DNA from: CAZUGO01 sp964619935
GTDB taxonomy: Bacteria > Planctomycetota > Phycisphaerae > UBA1845 > CAIVHJ01
NCBI GenBank assembly: GCA_964619935.1
Contig: CAZUGO010000005.1
Location: 1-51,797, forward strand
Direction: 5' to 3'
DNA: 51,797 nucleotides
Every line of letters begins with the position of its first letter. The stretch's first letter is position 1. Below the pieces are notes generated by a model. That model was not told where the DNA came from and did not search any database. It saw only the letters and a program-made list of their open reading frames with translations. Of this stretch, positions 1 through 7,704 are shown one piece after another. Position numbers and translations under genes: made by a program.

Positions 1-181
1 GCTGGTGTTCGCTCGCTAGGCCGGCGGTTGCTGCTGCGCGCTGCGCAACGCCGCTCCTCCCAACGCAGCTGGATGAAGCCCCTCCCCAGCGACTATCCTC
101 GATAACTCTAACAGAGCAATTGTCGTGCCGAACAGGATTGAACCAGGATACCGAACAGAGCTGTTCATCCAAGAATAATGT
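1..181. other. Non-coding left edge
   Basis: I see no convincing gene here. On the minus strand a TTCAATC stretch resembles a tRNA T-loop, but the flanking bases do not pair into a T stem and no acceptor or anticodon arm follows. The segment may hold the end of a gene outside the window. Confidence 0.3.
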
Positions 182-331
182 AGGACAGTTACTAAGGTCT
201 TTTCGCTTTCTTCCTGGTTTTTGTCTTCTTGCGTGGACGTCCGACCGGAGCGGCGCGAAGTCGTCGTTCTAACAGGGTCTCAATCTTACTGATATCCCGG
301 AACTCACGTCAATAAAATTAGTAACTGTCCT
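182..331 (-). mobile_element. Small inverted-repeat element with transposase-like tail (IS remnant or MITE)
   Basis: A perfect 14-bp inverted repeat (AGGACAGTTACTAA at 182-195, its complement at 318-331) bounds a 150-bp unit that is less GC-rich than its surroundings. The minus strand inside it reads an uninterrupted 38-codon tail from about 308 to a TAG at 192-194 that lies within the inverted repeat. The predicted end is strongly basic (GRPRKKTKTRKKAKRP), as in the C-terminus of a DNA-binding protein or transposase. A TGA closes this frame just upstream, so no complete protein is possible. I infer an internally deleted insertion sequence. No clear target-site duplication is visible and the IS family cannot be named. 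Confidence 0.5.
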
Positions 332-370
332 GAAAATGCTAGCAGATTATCCCGCCACCGCGCCCCGTCC

Positions 371-571
371 TTACTCATCCGGGCCGCGATGCGAAGTCGC
401 GTCTTCATCCACCCAGTCCTCTTCGGTGTAGGACATGCCTTTACGCCCTGGGACCTTTCGCGTGGGCCCCGCTCGGTAGCAGGGGCAGCGCTTCGGGCCG
501 TAGCAGAACGTTTCGTACCTGTACTTCTTGAGCGCCGGGTTCCAGGGGTCGACGATCATCTCCACGGGCAT
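371..571 (-). CDS. Small hypothetical protein (66 aa), charged, Cys-containing
   Basis: The predicted product is hydrophilic, with a Tyr/Cys-rich core (FCYGPKRCPCYRAG), a basic stretch (RKVPGRKG) and an acidic end (YTEEDWVDED). The composition is clearly protein-like, whereas the other frames here are not. The ATG at 571 was chosen because the residues upstream of it look random. No strong ribosome binding site is visible. There is no signal peptide or membrane segment. The three closely spaced cysteines could bind a metal, but I recognise no named family. From memory, similar short proteins with this YCYGP/PGR/EEDW pattern occur in planctomycetes, and that is not verified here. It stands alone, antisense to nothing recognisable. 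Confidence 0.5.
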   Translation of the reverse strand: MPVEMIVDPWNPALKKYRYETFCYGPKRCPCYRAGPTRKVPGRKGMSYTEEDWVDEDATSHRGPDE

Positions 572-957
572 TCTGCAGCCCCAGACTGCAGGTCGCGCAC
601 TTGGTCTCATAGACCGCATGCTTTCAGGGATGCATTGGCGCAAAGCAAAGATGGCCGTCCTCCAGATGGCCTCGGGTGGGGCTTGTCATCTGCAGCCAAT
701 GATTGGGAGAAATCGCCCCGTCCGAAAGCCGAAAATGCCAGCCGGGTTCACTGCGGTCGGCGTCGCGCCTGTGTCGCACTTTCGCAAGAAACCTCCGGAC
801 CGAGGCCCCCTGGTGGTTGCAGGCGGGTCTGGCAATGGGACCTGGGCTGCCGCCGGGGCTCGGCATGCCCTTTGACGCATCCGGGGCGCGTGGGGTTGTT
901 GCAACCCGCGGGGCGCTCCGGGTGTGCTCCCGCCGCGTTCGCCGCGTTCGGCGGCCG
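572..957. other. Intergenic, no gene seen
   Basis: About 390 bases without a supported gene. A plus-strand frame is open across it and joins the downstream gene, but its residues look like random high-GC translation. The opposite-strand frames are no better. Confidence 0.4.
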
Positions 958-986
958 TTGCAAATTGACTGAAATTGCCCTACCAT
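958..986 (+). promoter_or_regulatory. Candidate sigma-70-type promoter of the gene at 995
   Basis: TTGCAA (958-963) and TACCAT (981-986) are separated by 17 bases, each matching four of six consensus positions. The -10 box ends eight bases before the ATG at 995, so transcription would begin at or next to the start codon. No Shine-Dalgarno sequence is present, which fits a leaderless message. Confidence 0.35.
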
Positions 987-994
987 CGCCGGCG

Positions 995-2002
995 ATGCAA
1001 ATCTCCACGATTACGGTCCGAGATATCAGCAACCGCTGGGAATCACTGTCGCTGTGCCTGCAGGCGATTGCCCGTTGGGCCGGCGTGGAACTTCATTTTC
1101 GGTCGATCAATGCCGCCCTGGGCCTGTCCTTCATGATCTCGGCGCCGCGCCGGGCGGAGCTGAGTCCGTCGTGGTGGATGACTTTGGGCCGCGACGCATT
1201 CCTGGTCGAGACGGGTCGGTTGTTCGGCCTGACCCTCCAGCCGTTGGAATTGCCGCCGGCGGTGCTGGCCGACGCAACTTCGCCGGAGGCCTTCGAGGCG
1301 TTCGCCGCCGAAGTGCACCCCCGGATCAGTGCCGCCCTGGGCGAGAACAAGCCGGTGCTGGCGTGGCAGGGCTGGCCCGATTATCACAGCTATCTGTGGG
1401 GGGTGGTCACCGGCGAGTGCCCCGGTGAGCTGGGTTTCGAGGGCACCACCATGTGGGCCGCCGGGAAGCGTCTGCCGCTCAGTTCGCCGCCGGCGTGCGT
1501 GTACCTGGTCGAGGAGACCCGCCCATGCCAGCCGGACGGCGACGAACTGTTCCGTTTCGCCCTGAGCAACATTCGCAAGCTCATCCACGGGCAGGCGCCC
1601 GTCGGCGACGGCGTGGTCACCGGTATGGCGGCCTATGATCGCTGGTTGTCCTGGCTGATGACCGGCCCAGGCCCGCACCCCGAAGGCCAGCGGGCCGGCA
1701 CCGCCCACCACCAGATGGCCCGCTTTGTGACCTACAACCGTGAGAGCGCCTGTCGATTTGTGGACCACTACAAGGACGGCCTGCACGAGCGCATGCAACC
1801 TTACCTGGAAGCCATGCTGGCGGATTGCCGAGGGGTGATCAATGTCCTGGCGACCGCCCGCGACCTCAAGGCCGTCGAGGTGCTCGTCGGCAACGAGGAC
1901 GGGCGCGAGGCACTGGCGGCCGGCGTTCATGCCGCCCGCGACTTTCTCGAAGCCCAGATCAAGACCGTCGACCACCTGGCCCCTGAAGTGGGTGTTCGCT
2001 GA
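995..2002 (+). CDS. Hypothetical protein (335 aa), possible papain-like/BtrH-type fold
   Basis: A soluble protein of 335 residues without signal peptide or membrane segments. The central part (about 110-175) has a pattern of a buried strand, a Trp-rich segment (LAWQGWPDYHSYLWGVV), a Gly-rich turn and a further strand, which loosely recalls the peptidase-like N-terminal domain of butirosin-biosynthesis BtrH proteins. This is a weak resemblance. The C-terminal third is helical with HH and H residues (TAHHQMARF, FVDHYKDGL). The ATG at 995 was chosen because sequence upstream in the same frame is not protein-like and a promoter-like pair lies just before it. It converges on ligA with 12 bases between the stops. 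Function unknown. Confidence 0.6.
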   Translation: MQISTITVRDISNRWESLSLCLQAIARWAGVELHFRSINAALGLSFMISAPRRAELSPSWWMTLGRDAFLVETGRLFGLTLQPLELPPAVLADATSPEAFEAFAAEVHPRISAALGENKPVLAWQGWPDYHSYLWGVVTGECPGELGFEGTTMWAAGKRLPLSSPPACVYLVEETRPCQPDGDELFRFALSNIRKLIHGQAPVGDGVVTGMAAYDRWLSWLMTGPGPHPEGQRAGTAHHQMARFVTYNRESACRFVDHYKDGLHERMQPYLEAMLADCRGVINVLATARDLKAVEVLVGNEDGREALAAGVHAARDFLEAQIKTVDHLAPEVGVR

Positions 2003-2014
2003 TCGCGTTCTGCC

Positions 2015-4033
2015 TTACCGAGCCGCCGCGCCGGCGAACCGCTCTTGAAACTCCTGCTCGCTGAGCACCGGGATGCCGAGTTCCCGGGCCTTGGCCAACT
2101 TGGATCCCGCGTTGTCCCCTGCCACCAGAAAAGCGGTCTTCTTGCTGACCGCTGCGGAGGCCTTGCCGCCGAGCCGCTTGATCAGCCGCTCGATATCCGT
2201 GCGGCTGTAGTGCTCGAGCGTTCCGGTGACCACCACGGTCTGCCCGGCCAGGGGCTGACGGTCGCTGCGGTCACCGGCGGGCTGGCCCATGTTGACGCCA
2301 ACGGCGGCCAGGGCCTGGACCAGGTCCCTGCCGCCGGCCGCGTCGAAGAAGTGCCGCACGCTGCCGGCCAGCTCCGGGCCGATGCCAGCGACGGCCGTCA
2401 GCTCCGCCTCGGTCGCGTTGCAGACCGCGCTCAGGTGTTCAAAATGATCGGCGAGCAGTTCGGCGGTGGTGCCGCCGACGTGCGGAATGTTCAAGGCCGC
2501 CAGCAGCCGTGCCAGCGGTTGCGACTTGCTCCGCTCGATCCCCGCCAGCAGGTTGTCGACGCGCTTCGGACCCATCCGCGGCAGGTCGATCAGTTGGTCG
2601 CGGCGGTCGGCCAAGCGGTAGAGATCGGCGTACTCGCCGACCAGCCCGGCGGTCAGCAGTTGATCAATCAACGCCGGGCCGGCGCCGTCGATGTCCATCT
2701 GGTTGCGGGCACAGAAGAAGATCAGCCGCTCCCGCAACTGGGCCGGGCAACCCGGGTTGGTGCAGCGCAGGAGCACGCCATCCTCGTCGCGCGCCACCGT
2801 GCCGGAGCACACCGGGCAGCGTCGCGGTCGCCGGATCGGCTGGGTCTTGGCCGGCCGCCTGGCGGCGACCACCGACACCACCTGCGGGATGATCTCGCCG
2901 GCCTTCTGAATCACCACCGTGTCGCCAATGCGCACGTCCAGCCGGTCGATCTGATCGAAATTGTGCAGGCTGGCCCGGCGGACCGTGGTCCCGGCCAGTA
3001 AGACGGGTTCGAGTTCGGCCACCGGCGTGATGGTGCCCAGCTTGCCCACCTGCAGCGTCACGTCGCGGATCTGGGTGTCGGCCTGTTCGGCTGCGAACTT
3101 GTAGGCGATGCACCACCGCGGGTACCTGCTGGTGGCGCCGAGCTGATCGCGCTGAGCCAGCGAGTCGATCTTGATGACCAGGCCGTCCATGAGGTAATCC
3201 AGCCGGCCGCGGCGGTGTTCCCAGTCGGCAACCAGCTCCAGCACCCGGTCCACCGAATCGACCACCGCCCGGTCCGGGCTCACCGGGATGCCCCAGGCCC
3301 GCAGGTGCTCGCTCACTTGGCTGTGGGTCTCAAAGCGACGGCCCCGGATGGCTCCGAAGCCATGGGCACAAAACGACAGGCCGCGCCCTTCGATGCTGCG
3401 CGGATCCAGTTGCTTGAGGGTCCCGGCGGTGGCGTTTCGTGGATTGGCGAAGGTCGGCTCGCCGGCTGCGGCACGCCGGCGGTTGAAACGCGCAAACTCG
3501 GACAATGGCCAGTAGATCTCGCCGCGGACCTCCAGGAGTTCCGGCGGATCGTCGCCCAGCAGCGTCAAGGGGATCGCCCGAATGGTGCGGGCGCTGTGGG
3601 TGATGTCGTCGCCCACCAGCCCGTCGCCCCGGGTGGCGACTTGGGCCAGTGCACCGCGCTCGTAGCGCAGTGCGGCGGCCACGCCGTCGATCTTGGGGTC
3701 GACCAGGTACCGGTACGGCTGGTCTTCAAGAGTCCGCCGCACGCGATCATCGAATTCCTTGAGTTCGGCGGGGCTGTAGGTGTTGTCGATCGACAACATG
3801 GGAACCGTGTGCCGGACGTGGGTGAACCCGGCGATGGGTTGTCCCGCCACCCGTTGGGTCGGCGAATCCGCTGCCGCCAGGTCGGGATAGCGATCCTCCA
3901 GCGCGCGAAGCTGCCGCAGGAGCGCGTCGTATTCTTGATCCGAGACGGTCGGTTGTGTCAGGACGTAGTAGCGATAATCGTGCCGGCGAATCTCGTCGGC
4001 CAGGGCCCGGATCTGTTGGGCAGGGTCCGCCAT
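2015..4033 (-). CDS. ligA: NAD-dependent DNA ligase LigA
   Basis: Seals nicks between Okazaki fragments and in repair using NAD+ as adenylate donor. The 672-residue length is normal. The N-terminal Ia domain (HDYRYYVL near 19) is followed by the adenylation domain with active-site lysine K114 in the KIDG motif. An OB fold, a four-cysteine zinc finger (CPVC...CTNPGC), helix-hairpin-helix repeats and a C-terminal BRCT domain (from about 595, TVVVTGTLEHYSR) follow. All key residues appear intact. GGAG sits directly before the ATG, and a TAGAAT six bases upstream could give an internal promoter. It is the last gene of an apparent cysK-ndk-ligA transcript, 56 bases after ndk. Confidence 0.97.
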   Translation of the reverse strand: MADPAQQIRALADEIRRHDYRYYVLTQPTVSDQEYDALLRQLRALEDRYPDLAAADSPTQRVAGQPIAGFTHVRHTVPMLSIDNTYSPAELKEFDDRVRRTLEDQPYRYLVDPKIDGVAAALRYERGALAQVATRGDGLVGDDITHSARTIRAIPLTLLGDDPPELLEVRGEIYWPLSEFARFNRRRAAAGEPTFANPRNATAGTLKQLDPRSIEGRGLSFCAHGFGAIRGRRFETHSQVSEHLRAWGIPVSPDRAVVDSVDRVLELVADWEHRRGRLDYLMDGLVIKIDSLAQRDQLGATSRYPRWCIAYKFAAEQADTQIRDVTLQVGKLGTITPVAELEPVLLAGTTVRRASLHNFDQIDRLDVRIGDTVVIQKAGEIIPQVVSVVAARRPAKTQPIRRPRRCPVCSGTVARDEDGVLLRCTNPGCPAQLRERLIFFCARNQMDIDGAGPALIDQLLTAGLVGEYADLYRLADRRDQLIDLPRMGPKRVDNLLAGIERSKSQPLARLLAALNIPHVGGTTAELLADHFEHLSAVCNATEAELTAVAGIGPELAGSVRHFFDAAGGRDLVQALAAVGVNMGQPAGDRSDRQPLAGQTVVVTGTLEHYSRTDIERLIKRLGGKASAAVSKKTAFLVAGDNAGSKLAKARELGIPVLSEQEFQERFAGAAAR

Positions 4034-4089
4034 GGCTCCATTCTATCGCTCGATGGAAGTCCTGCCAGCCGTGGCGTCGCGGGCGCCGA

Positions 4090-4551
4090 TCAGCGCTCGT
4101 CGGCTTTGAAGATCCAGACCTGGTTCGGCCGCTGGTAATTCAGCAGTTCATCAGGGCGGAAATAAAGGGCCAGTTCGTGTTCGGCAGTCTCGGGTGCGTC
4201 GCTGCCGTGGATCAGGTTGTAGGTCTTGCTGGCGCTGTAGTCGCCGCGGATGGTTCCGGGTTCGGCGTCGAACCCGAAGGTCTTGCCCATCAACTTTCTG
4301 GAAATGTCGATGGCCCGCTGGCCGCGGATGGCCAGCACCACCACCGGCCCGGAGGTGATGTACTCGATCAGCCCCGGGTAGAACGCCTTGCCCTGGTGCG
4401 GCGCGTAGTGCTGCTCGGCCAGTGCCTTCGAGATGTGCATCAGCTTGAGCCCGGCAAGGGTCAAGCCCTTGTCCTCGAAGCGGGCGATGATGGGTCCGAT
4501 CAGGCCGCGCTGCACGGCGTCCGGTTTGAGAATGATCAGGGTGGTTTCCAT
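4090..4551 (-). CDS. ndk: Nucleoside diphosphate kinase
   Basis: Transfers the gamma phosphate from ATP to nucleoside diphosphates through a phosphohistidine. The 153-residue product begins METTLIILKPDAVQRGL, the classic NDK start, and contains the active-site region IRGDYSASKTYNLIHGSD with the catalytic histidine at H115. The ATG at 4551 was preferred over an in-frame codon further upstream because family members begin at this Met. The RGDF motif common in the family reads RGDY here. It lies between cysK (72 bases upstream) and ligA, probably on one transcript. Confidence 0.96.
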   Translation of the reverse strand: METTLIILKPDAVQRGLIGPIIARFEDKGLTLAGLKLMHISKALAEQHYAPHQGKAFYPGLIEYITSGPVVVLAIRGQRAIDISRKLMGKTFGFDAEPGTIRGDYSASKTYNLIHGSDAPETAEHELALYFRPDELLNYQRPNQVWIFKADER

Positions 4552-4623
4552 GGATCCGATCGCTTTGTCAGAGGGTTGGAAAATCCCGGTGGGTGTGCGC
4601 ACCCGCCGGGGTCCGGCCGCCGG

Positions 4624-5568
4624 TCAGGCGCCTTCGAACAGCGGCGTGGACAAGTATCGTTCACCGGAACTGGCCAGAATGGCGATGATCATTTTTCCTT
4701 TATTCTCGGGCCGTTGGGCGACCCGGTTGGCGGCACACAGCGCGGCTCCCGAAGAAATACCGCAGAGGATGCCTTCCTCGCGACTGGCGCGTCGCGCCCA
4801 GGAAAAGGTGTCTTCGTTGGAGACCTGGATGACCTCGTCGATGATGTCCATCTCCAGAATGTCGGGCACGAATCCGGCTCCGATGCCCTGGATCTTGTGT
4901 GGCCCCGGCTTAACCGGCTGCCCCTGGCGGGTCTGGCTGATGACCGGCGAGGCCTCCGGTTCGACGGCAATGCACTGAAACTCGGGCTTGCGTTTCTTGA
5001 TGACCTGGCCCACGCCGGTGATGGTGCCGCCGGTGCCCACGCCGGAGATCAGGATGTCGGCCTTGCCGTCGGTGTCGTTCCAGATTTCCTCCGCGGTGGT
5101 TTCACGATGAACCTTGGGGTTGGCCGGGTTCATGAACTGTTGCGGCATGAAGCTGTGGGGGGTGTCCGCCACCAGGTTGTTGGCGGCCTCGATGGCTCCG
5201 GGCATTCCTTTCTCGGCGGGGGTCAGCACCAGGTCGGCCCCCAAGGCCCGCAGCAGCGTTCGCCGCTCAATGGACATGCTCTCGGGCATGGTCAGGATCA
5301 ACTTGTAGCCCTTGGCGGCGCAGACATAGGCCAATCCGACGCCGGTGTTTCCGGAGGTCGGTTCGATGATGGTGGTCTGCGGGCCGATCTTTCCGGCGGC
5401 CTCGGCCGCCTGAATCATGGAAACGCCGATGCGATCCTTGACGCTCGACAGCGGATTGAAGAACTCCAGCTTGGCGTAGACCTCGGCACCGGCGTTGATG
5501 ATGCGGTTGATCCGCACCAGCGGTGTGTTTCCGATCGTTTCGGTGATGTCCTTGAACAATCGTGCCAT
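4624..5568 (-). CDS. cysK: Cysteine synthase (O-acetylserine sulfhydrylase)
   Basis: Pyridoxal-phosphate enzyme making L-cysteine from O-acetyl-L-serine and sulfide. The PLP lysine lies in the PLSSVKDRIG motif near residue 44. The phosphate-binding loop EPTSGNTGVG and the glycine-rich GVGTGGTITGVG follow. The ATG at 5568 is preferred over one six bases upstream because AGGAAAGG then lies seven bases away, whereas the earlier ATG is almost touching it. The product has 314 residues, normal for CysK/CysM. It is the first gene of the cysK-ndk-ligA run, with a repeat element upstream. CysM-type use of thiosulfate cannot be excluded from sequence alone. Confidence 0.93.
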   Translation of the reverse strand: MARLFKDITETIGNTPLVRINRIINAGAEVYAKLEFFNPLSSVKDRIGVSMIQAAEAAGKIGPQTTIIEPTSGNTGVGLAYVCAAKGYKLILTMPESMSIERRTLLRALGADLVLTPAEKGMPGAIEAANNLVADTPHSFMPQQFMNPANPKVHRETTAEEIWNDTDGKADILISGVGTGGTITGVGQVIKKRKPEFQCIAVEPEASPVISQTRQGQPVKPGPHKIQGIGAGFVPDILEMDIIDEVIQVSNEDTFSWARRASREEGILCGISSGAALCAANRVAQRPENKGKMIIAILASSGERYLSTPLFEGA

Positions 5569-5820
5569 GCTCATACCTTTCCTATTGCGGGGGTCCGACC
5601 ACCCTCAGCCCGGTCCCCGCCCAGTCTGGAGGCCAGCCCGGGGTCGGGCAGAGCGCAATATAGGACAAGGGCCGCGCCGATGCAATTTGGGTGGGTCGGC
5701 GCGGAACTCCCCGGTCGGAAAAATCATGACCCTCATGGGCTTGGGGAGGCCGCAGCCGAGCGCCGGCCGGCTTCTCGCTCGCTGGGCACGGGCAGCACCA
5801 TGCCCGGGAACCCCCAGGGC

Positions 5821-5979
5821 GGCTGGCGTTCAGAAAAAATGGTATCACCATAAATATCAAATGAAGATACCATTTTAGTCAAATGGTACCACCAGATGCA
5901 CCAAATGGTGATACCATTTGATAGTAATGAAGATACCATTTGGATAAAATGGTGATACCATTTTTGTTGAACGCCAGCC
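5821..5979. mobile_element. AT-rich MITE-like element with 30-bp imperfect terminal inverted repeats
   Basis: Positions 5821-5850 and 5950-5979 form inverted repeats of 30 bases that differ at only two positions. The interior is AT-rich against a GC-rich background. It is packed with short palindromic boxes of the type AAATGGTATCACC and its complement, for example CAAATGGT-GAT-ACCATTTG at 5902-5920 and AAAATGGT-GAT-ACCATTTT at 5947-5964. A block AATGAAGATACCATTT occurs twice inside. No transposase fits in 159 bp, so movement would need an enzyme in trans. It lies between cysK and the ThiF-type gene. Reading frames across it are open on the minus strand but appear to be by-products of the repeat. 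Confidence 0.65.
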
Positions 5980-6065
5980 TTCCAGGGGATCAGGATCGGC
6001 CTGGGGGGAGCGCGGGTGCGGCACGGCGGGCGGAGCCGGATGCCCCATACCTGGAAGGCGGCTGC

Positions 6066-7148
6066 TCAGTTGCCGACATACCGGGCGACCAGGGAGCGGG
6101 CCTCGGAGGCGTTGTGGGTGCCTTTCACGATGGTTCGGCCGCTGGGGAACACGGCAATCTCCAGTTCGCCGATGCGGGCCTGGAGCAGGTACGCATTGTG
6201 GGTGACCCAGGCACTCACCGGCGCCAGCTTCTCGGCCAGGGTGCCGAGGTGCAGTTGTGCGGGGTGGGGTGGATTGATCTGCACGGCGTCCCGTCCGCAC
6301 AATACGGCCACGGATTGGTGGCGGGCGCCGTCGAGGTACTGGAATTGGCGCAGCCCGCAGCAGGGACAGGTGGGACCCGGCGCGGGGCCGACGTCCAGGG
6401 TGACCAGCCGGCCGGCCCACAGGTCGACGGTGGTCAGCTTGCGGCTGACCGCATCCAGCCGCCCGCAGAGAATTTTGAGGGCCTCGGCGGCTTGCAGGCC
6501 GGCGACCACGCCGACCACCGGTCCGATTACGCCCACGGTATCGCAGGTCGGGCTCAGCTCCGGCGGCGGAGCGGACTCAAAAACGCACTGCAGGCAGGGA
6601 GTCTCGCCCGGCAGGATGGGCATCATCAAACCGGTGGCCGACACGCAGGCGCCGTAGATCCACGGCACGCCGTGCTTGATGGCGACATCGTTGATCAGGA
6701 AACGGGTCTCGAAGTTGTCAGTGCCGTCCAGAATCAGGTCCGCCCCGTCGATGATGCTTGCGACGTTGCCGCAGTTGACGTCTTCGACCAGCGCCTCGAC
6801 GGTCACCTGAGCGTTGATGCGGCCCAGCTTGCGGCGGGCGGCCTCGGCCTTGGGCAGCCGCTGGGCGACATCGGACTCGTCAAACAAGACCTGCCGTTGC
6901 AGGTTGCTGAGTTCCAGAAAGTCGCGGTCGGCGATCCGCAGAAAGCCGACGCCGGCGCGGCACAGGGTCTCGGCCAGCACGCTGCCCAGCGCCCCGCAGC
7001 CGATCAGGGACACCCGGGCGTTCAGCAGCCGCCGCTGGCCGCTTTCGCCGATGGGCTCGAAGCGCATCTGGCGCGAATACCGCTGAAGATCGACCGTGGA
7101 GGGCGACGGGGTAGACTGCGAATGATCCGGATTACTTGATGAAGTCAT
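6066..7148 (-). CDS. ThiF/MoeB-family adenylyltransferase (E1-like)
   Basis: The 360-residue protein has the E1-like Rossmann motif GCGALGS (50-56), the acidic/Arg/Asn ATP-binding segment (DRDFLELSNLQRQ) and a candidate catalytic cysteine C202 in SPTCDTVGV. The zinc-binding pairs C185/C188 and C261/C264 are present. Such enzymes adenylate the C-terminus of a ThiS- or MoaD-type sulfur carrier for thiamine or molybdopterin synthesis. The C-terminal 70 residues are not a rhodanese domain but a small extra domain (FPSGRTIVKGTHNASEAR). Its start overlaps the end of the upstream stress-protein gene by 17 bases, which suggests coupled translation. No sulfur-carrier gene is in the window, so the substrate cannot be chosen. 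Confidence 0.88.
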   Translation of the reverse strand: MTSSSNPDHSQSTPSPSTVDLQRYSRQMRFEPIGESGQRRLLNARVSLIGCGALGSVLAETLCRAGVGFLRIADRDFLELSNLQRQVLFDESDVAQRLPKAEAARRKLGRINAQVTVEALVEDVNCGNVASIIDGADLILDGTDNFETRFLINDVAIKHGVPWIYGACVSATGLMMPILPGETPCLQCVFESAPPPELSPTCDTVGVIGPVVGVVAGLQAAEALKILCGRLDAVSRKLTTVDLWAGRLVTLDVGPAPGPTCPCCGLRQFQYLDGARHQSVAVLCGRDAVQINPPHPAQLHLGTLAEKLAPVSAWVTHNAYLLQARIGELEIAVFPSGRTIVKGTHNASEARSLVARYVGN

Positions 7149-7602
7149 GTTCCGGGTCGCGAACGGTCAGCACCGGGCAGGGGGCTTTGCGAACGACCTT
7201 CTCGGCGGTGCTGCCCAACAGGGCCTGGGTGAACCCGGAATGACCATGGGTGGTGATCACGATGAGGTCGACTTGATGGTCCTCGGCGTACCTGCAGATT
7301 TCGGCATACGGCCGCCCCACGGCCACTTCGGTCAGCGCTTCGGGGGTCAGACCGGTGAGGTAGCGCTGGGTGAACTGGGCCAGTTGTTGTTTGGCCAGGG
7401 GGGTCAGGTCGTCCGGCGCCGGGCCGATGGGCACGCTCTCCGGCCCCAGGCTCATCCAGTATTGATAGGCTTCGTCGATCACGTGAAGGCAATGCAGTTG
7501 AGCGCGGTGGGCCTGGGCGAAGCTCAGGGCGTAGCGCATGGCCTTGAGCGACAGCTCGGAGAAGTCGGTGGGGTACAGAATGTGCTTGAGGTCGATCTTC
7601 AT
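7132..7602 (-). CDS. Universal stress protein (UspA family)
   Basis: A single Usp domain of 156 residues. It begins MKIDLKHILYPTDFS and carries the nucleotide-binding signature THGHSGFTQALLGSTAEK followed by VVRKAPCPVLTV, typical of ATP-binding Usp proteins. The ATG at 7602 is preferred over a GTG four codons upstream because AGGTGGG lies seven bases before it. It is divergent from lipA, with about 100 bases between starts, and is followed by the overlapping ThiF-type gene. Family members act in stress survival, but the specific role here is unknown. Confidence 0.9.
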   Translation of the reverse strand: MKIDLKHILYPTDFSELSLKAMRYALSFAQAHRAQLHCLHVIDEAYQYWMSLGPESVPIGPAPDDLTPLAKQQLAQFTQRYLTGLTPEALTEVAVGRPYAEICRYAEDHQVDLIVITTHGHSGFTQALLGSTAEKVVRKAPCPVLTVRDPEHDFIK

Positions 7603-7668
7603 CGCGGGTCCCACCTGGGCTTGCCCTGCGGCGCTGTAGTTTACTCCCGCCGTTCCATTCTATGCAAC

Positions 7669-7698
7669 TTGACTCTCGAATCCCAGCCGTCCTATGAT
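7669..7698 (+). promoter_or_regulatory. Candidate lipA promoter, probably leaderless
   Basis: TTGACT (7669-7674) and TATGAT (7693-7698) are 18 bases apart and each matches five of six consensus bases. The ATG of lipA begins seven bases after the -10 box, so the predicted transcription start falls on the start codon itself. No Shine-Dalgarno sequence precedes the ATG. Confidence 0.6.
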
Positions 7699-7704
7699 CC
7701 GGCC

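Noticed and set aside
121..180. tRNA-like T-loop on the minus strand
   Set aside because: The bases around the TTCAATC stretch do not pair into a T stem and no acceptor or anticodon arm is present.
389..994. N-terminal extension of the gene at 995
   Set aside because: The frame is open but the residues look random, and a promoter-like pair lies immediately before the ATG at 995.
5733..5939. Small protein encoded across the AT-rich element
   Set aside because: The frame follows the repeat palindromes and has no ribosome binding site or conserved-looking composition.
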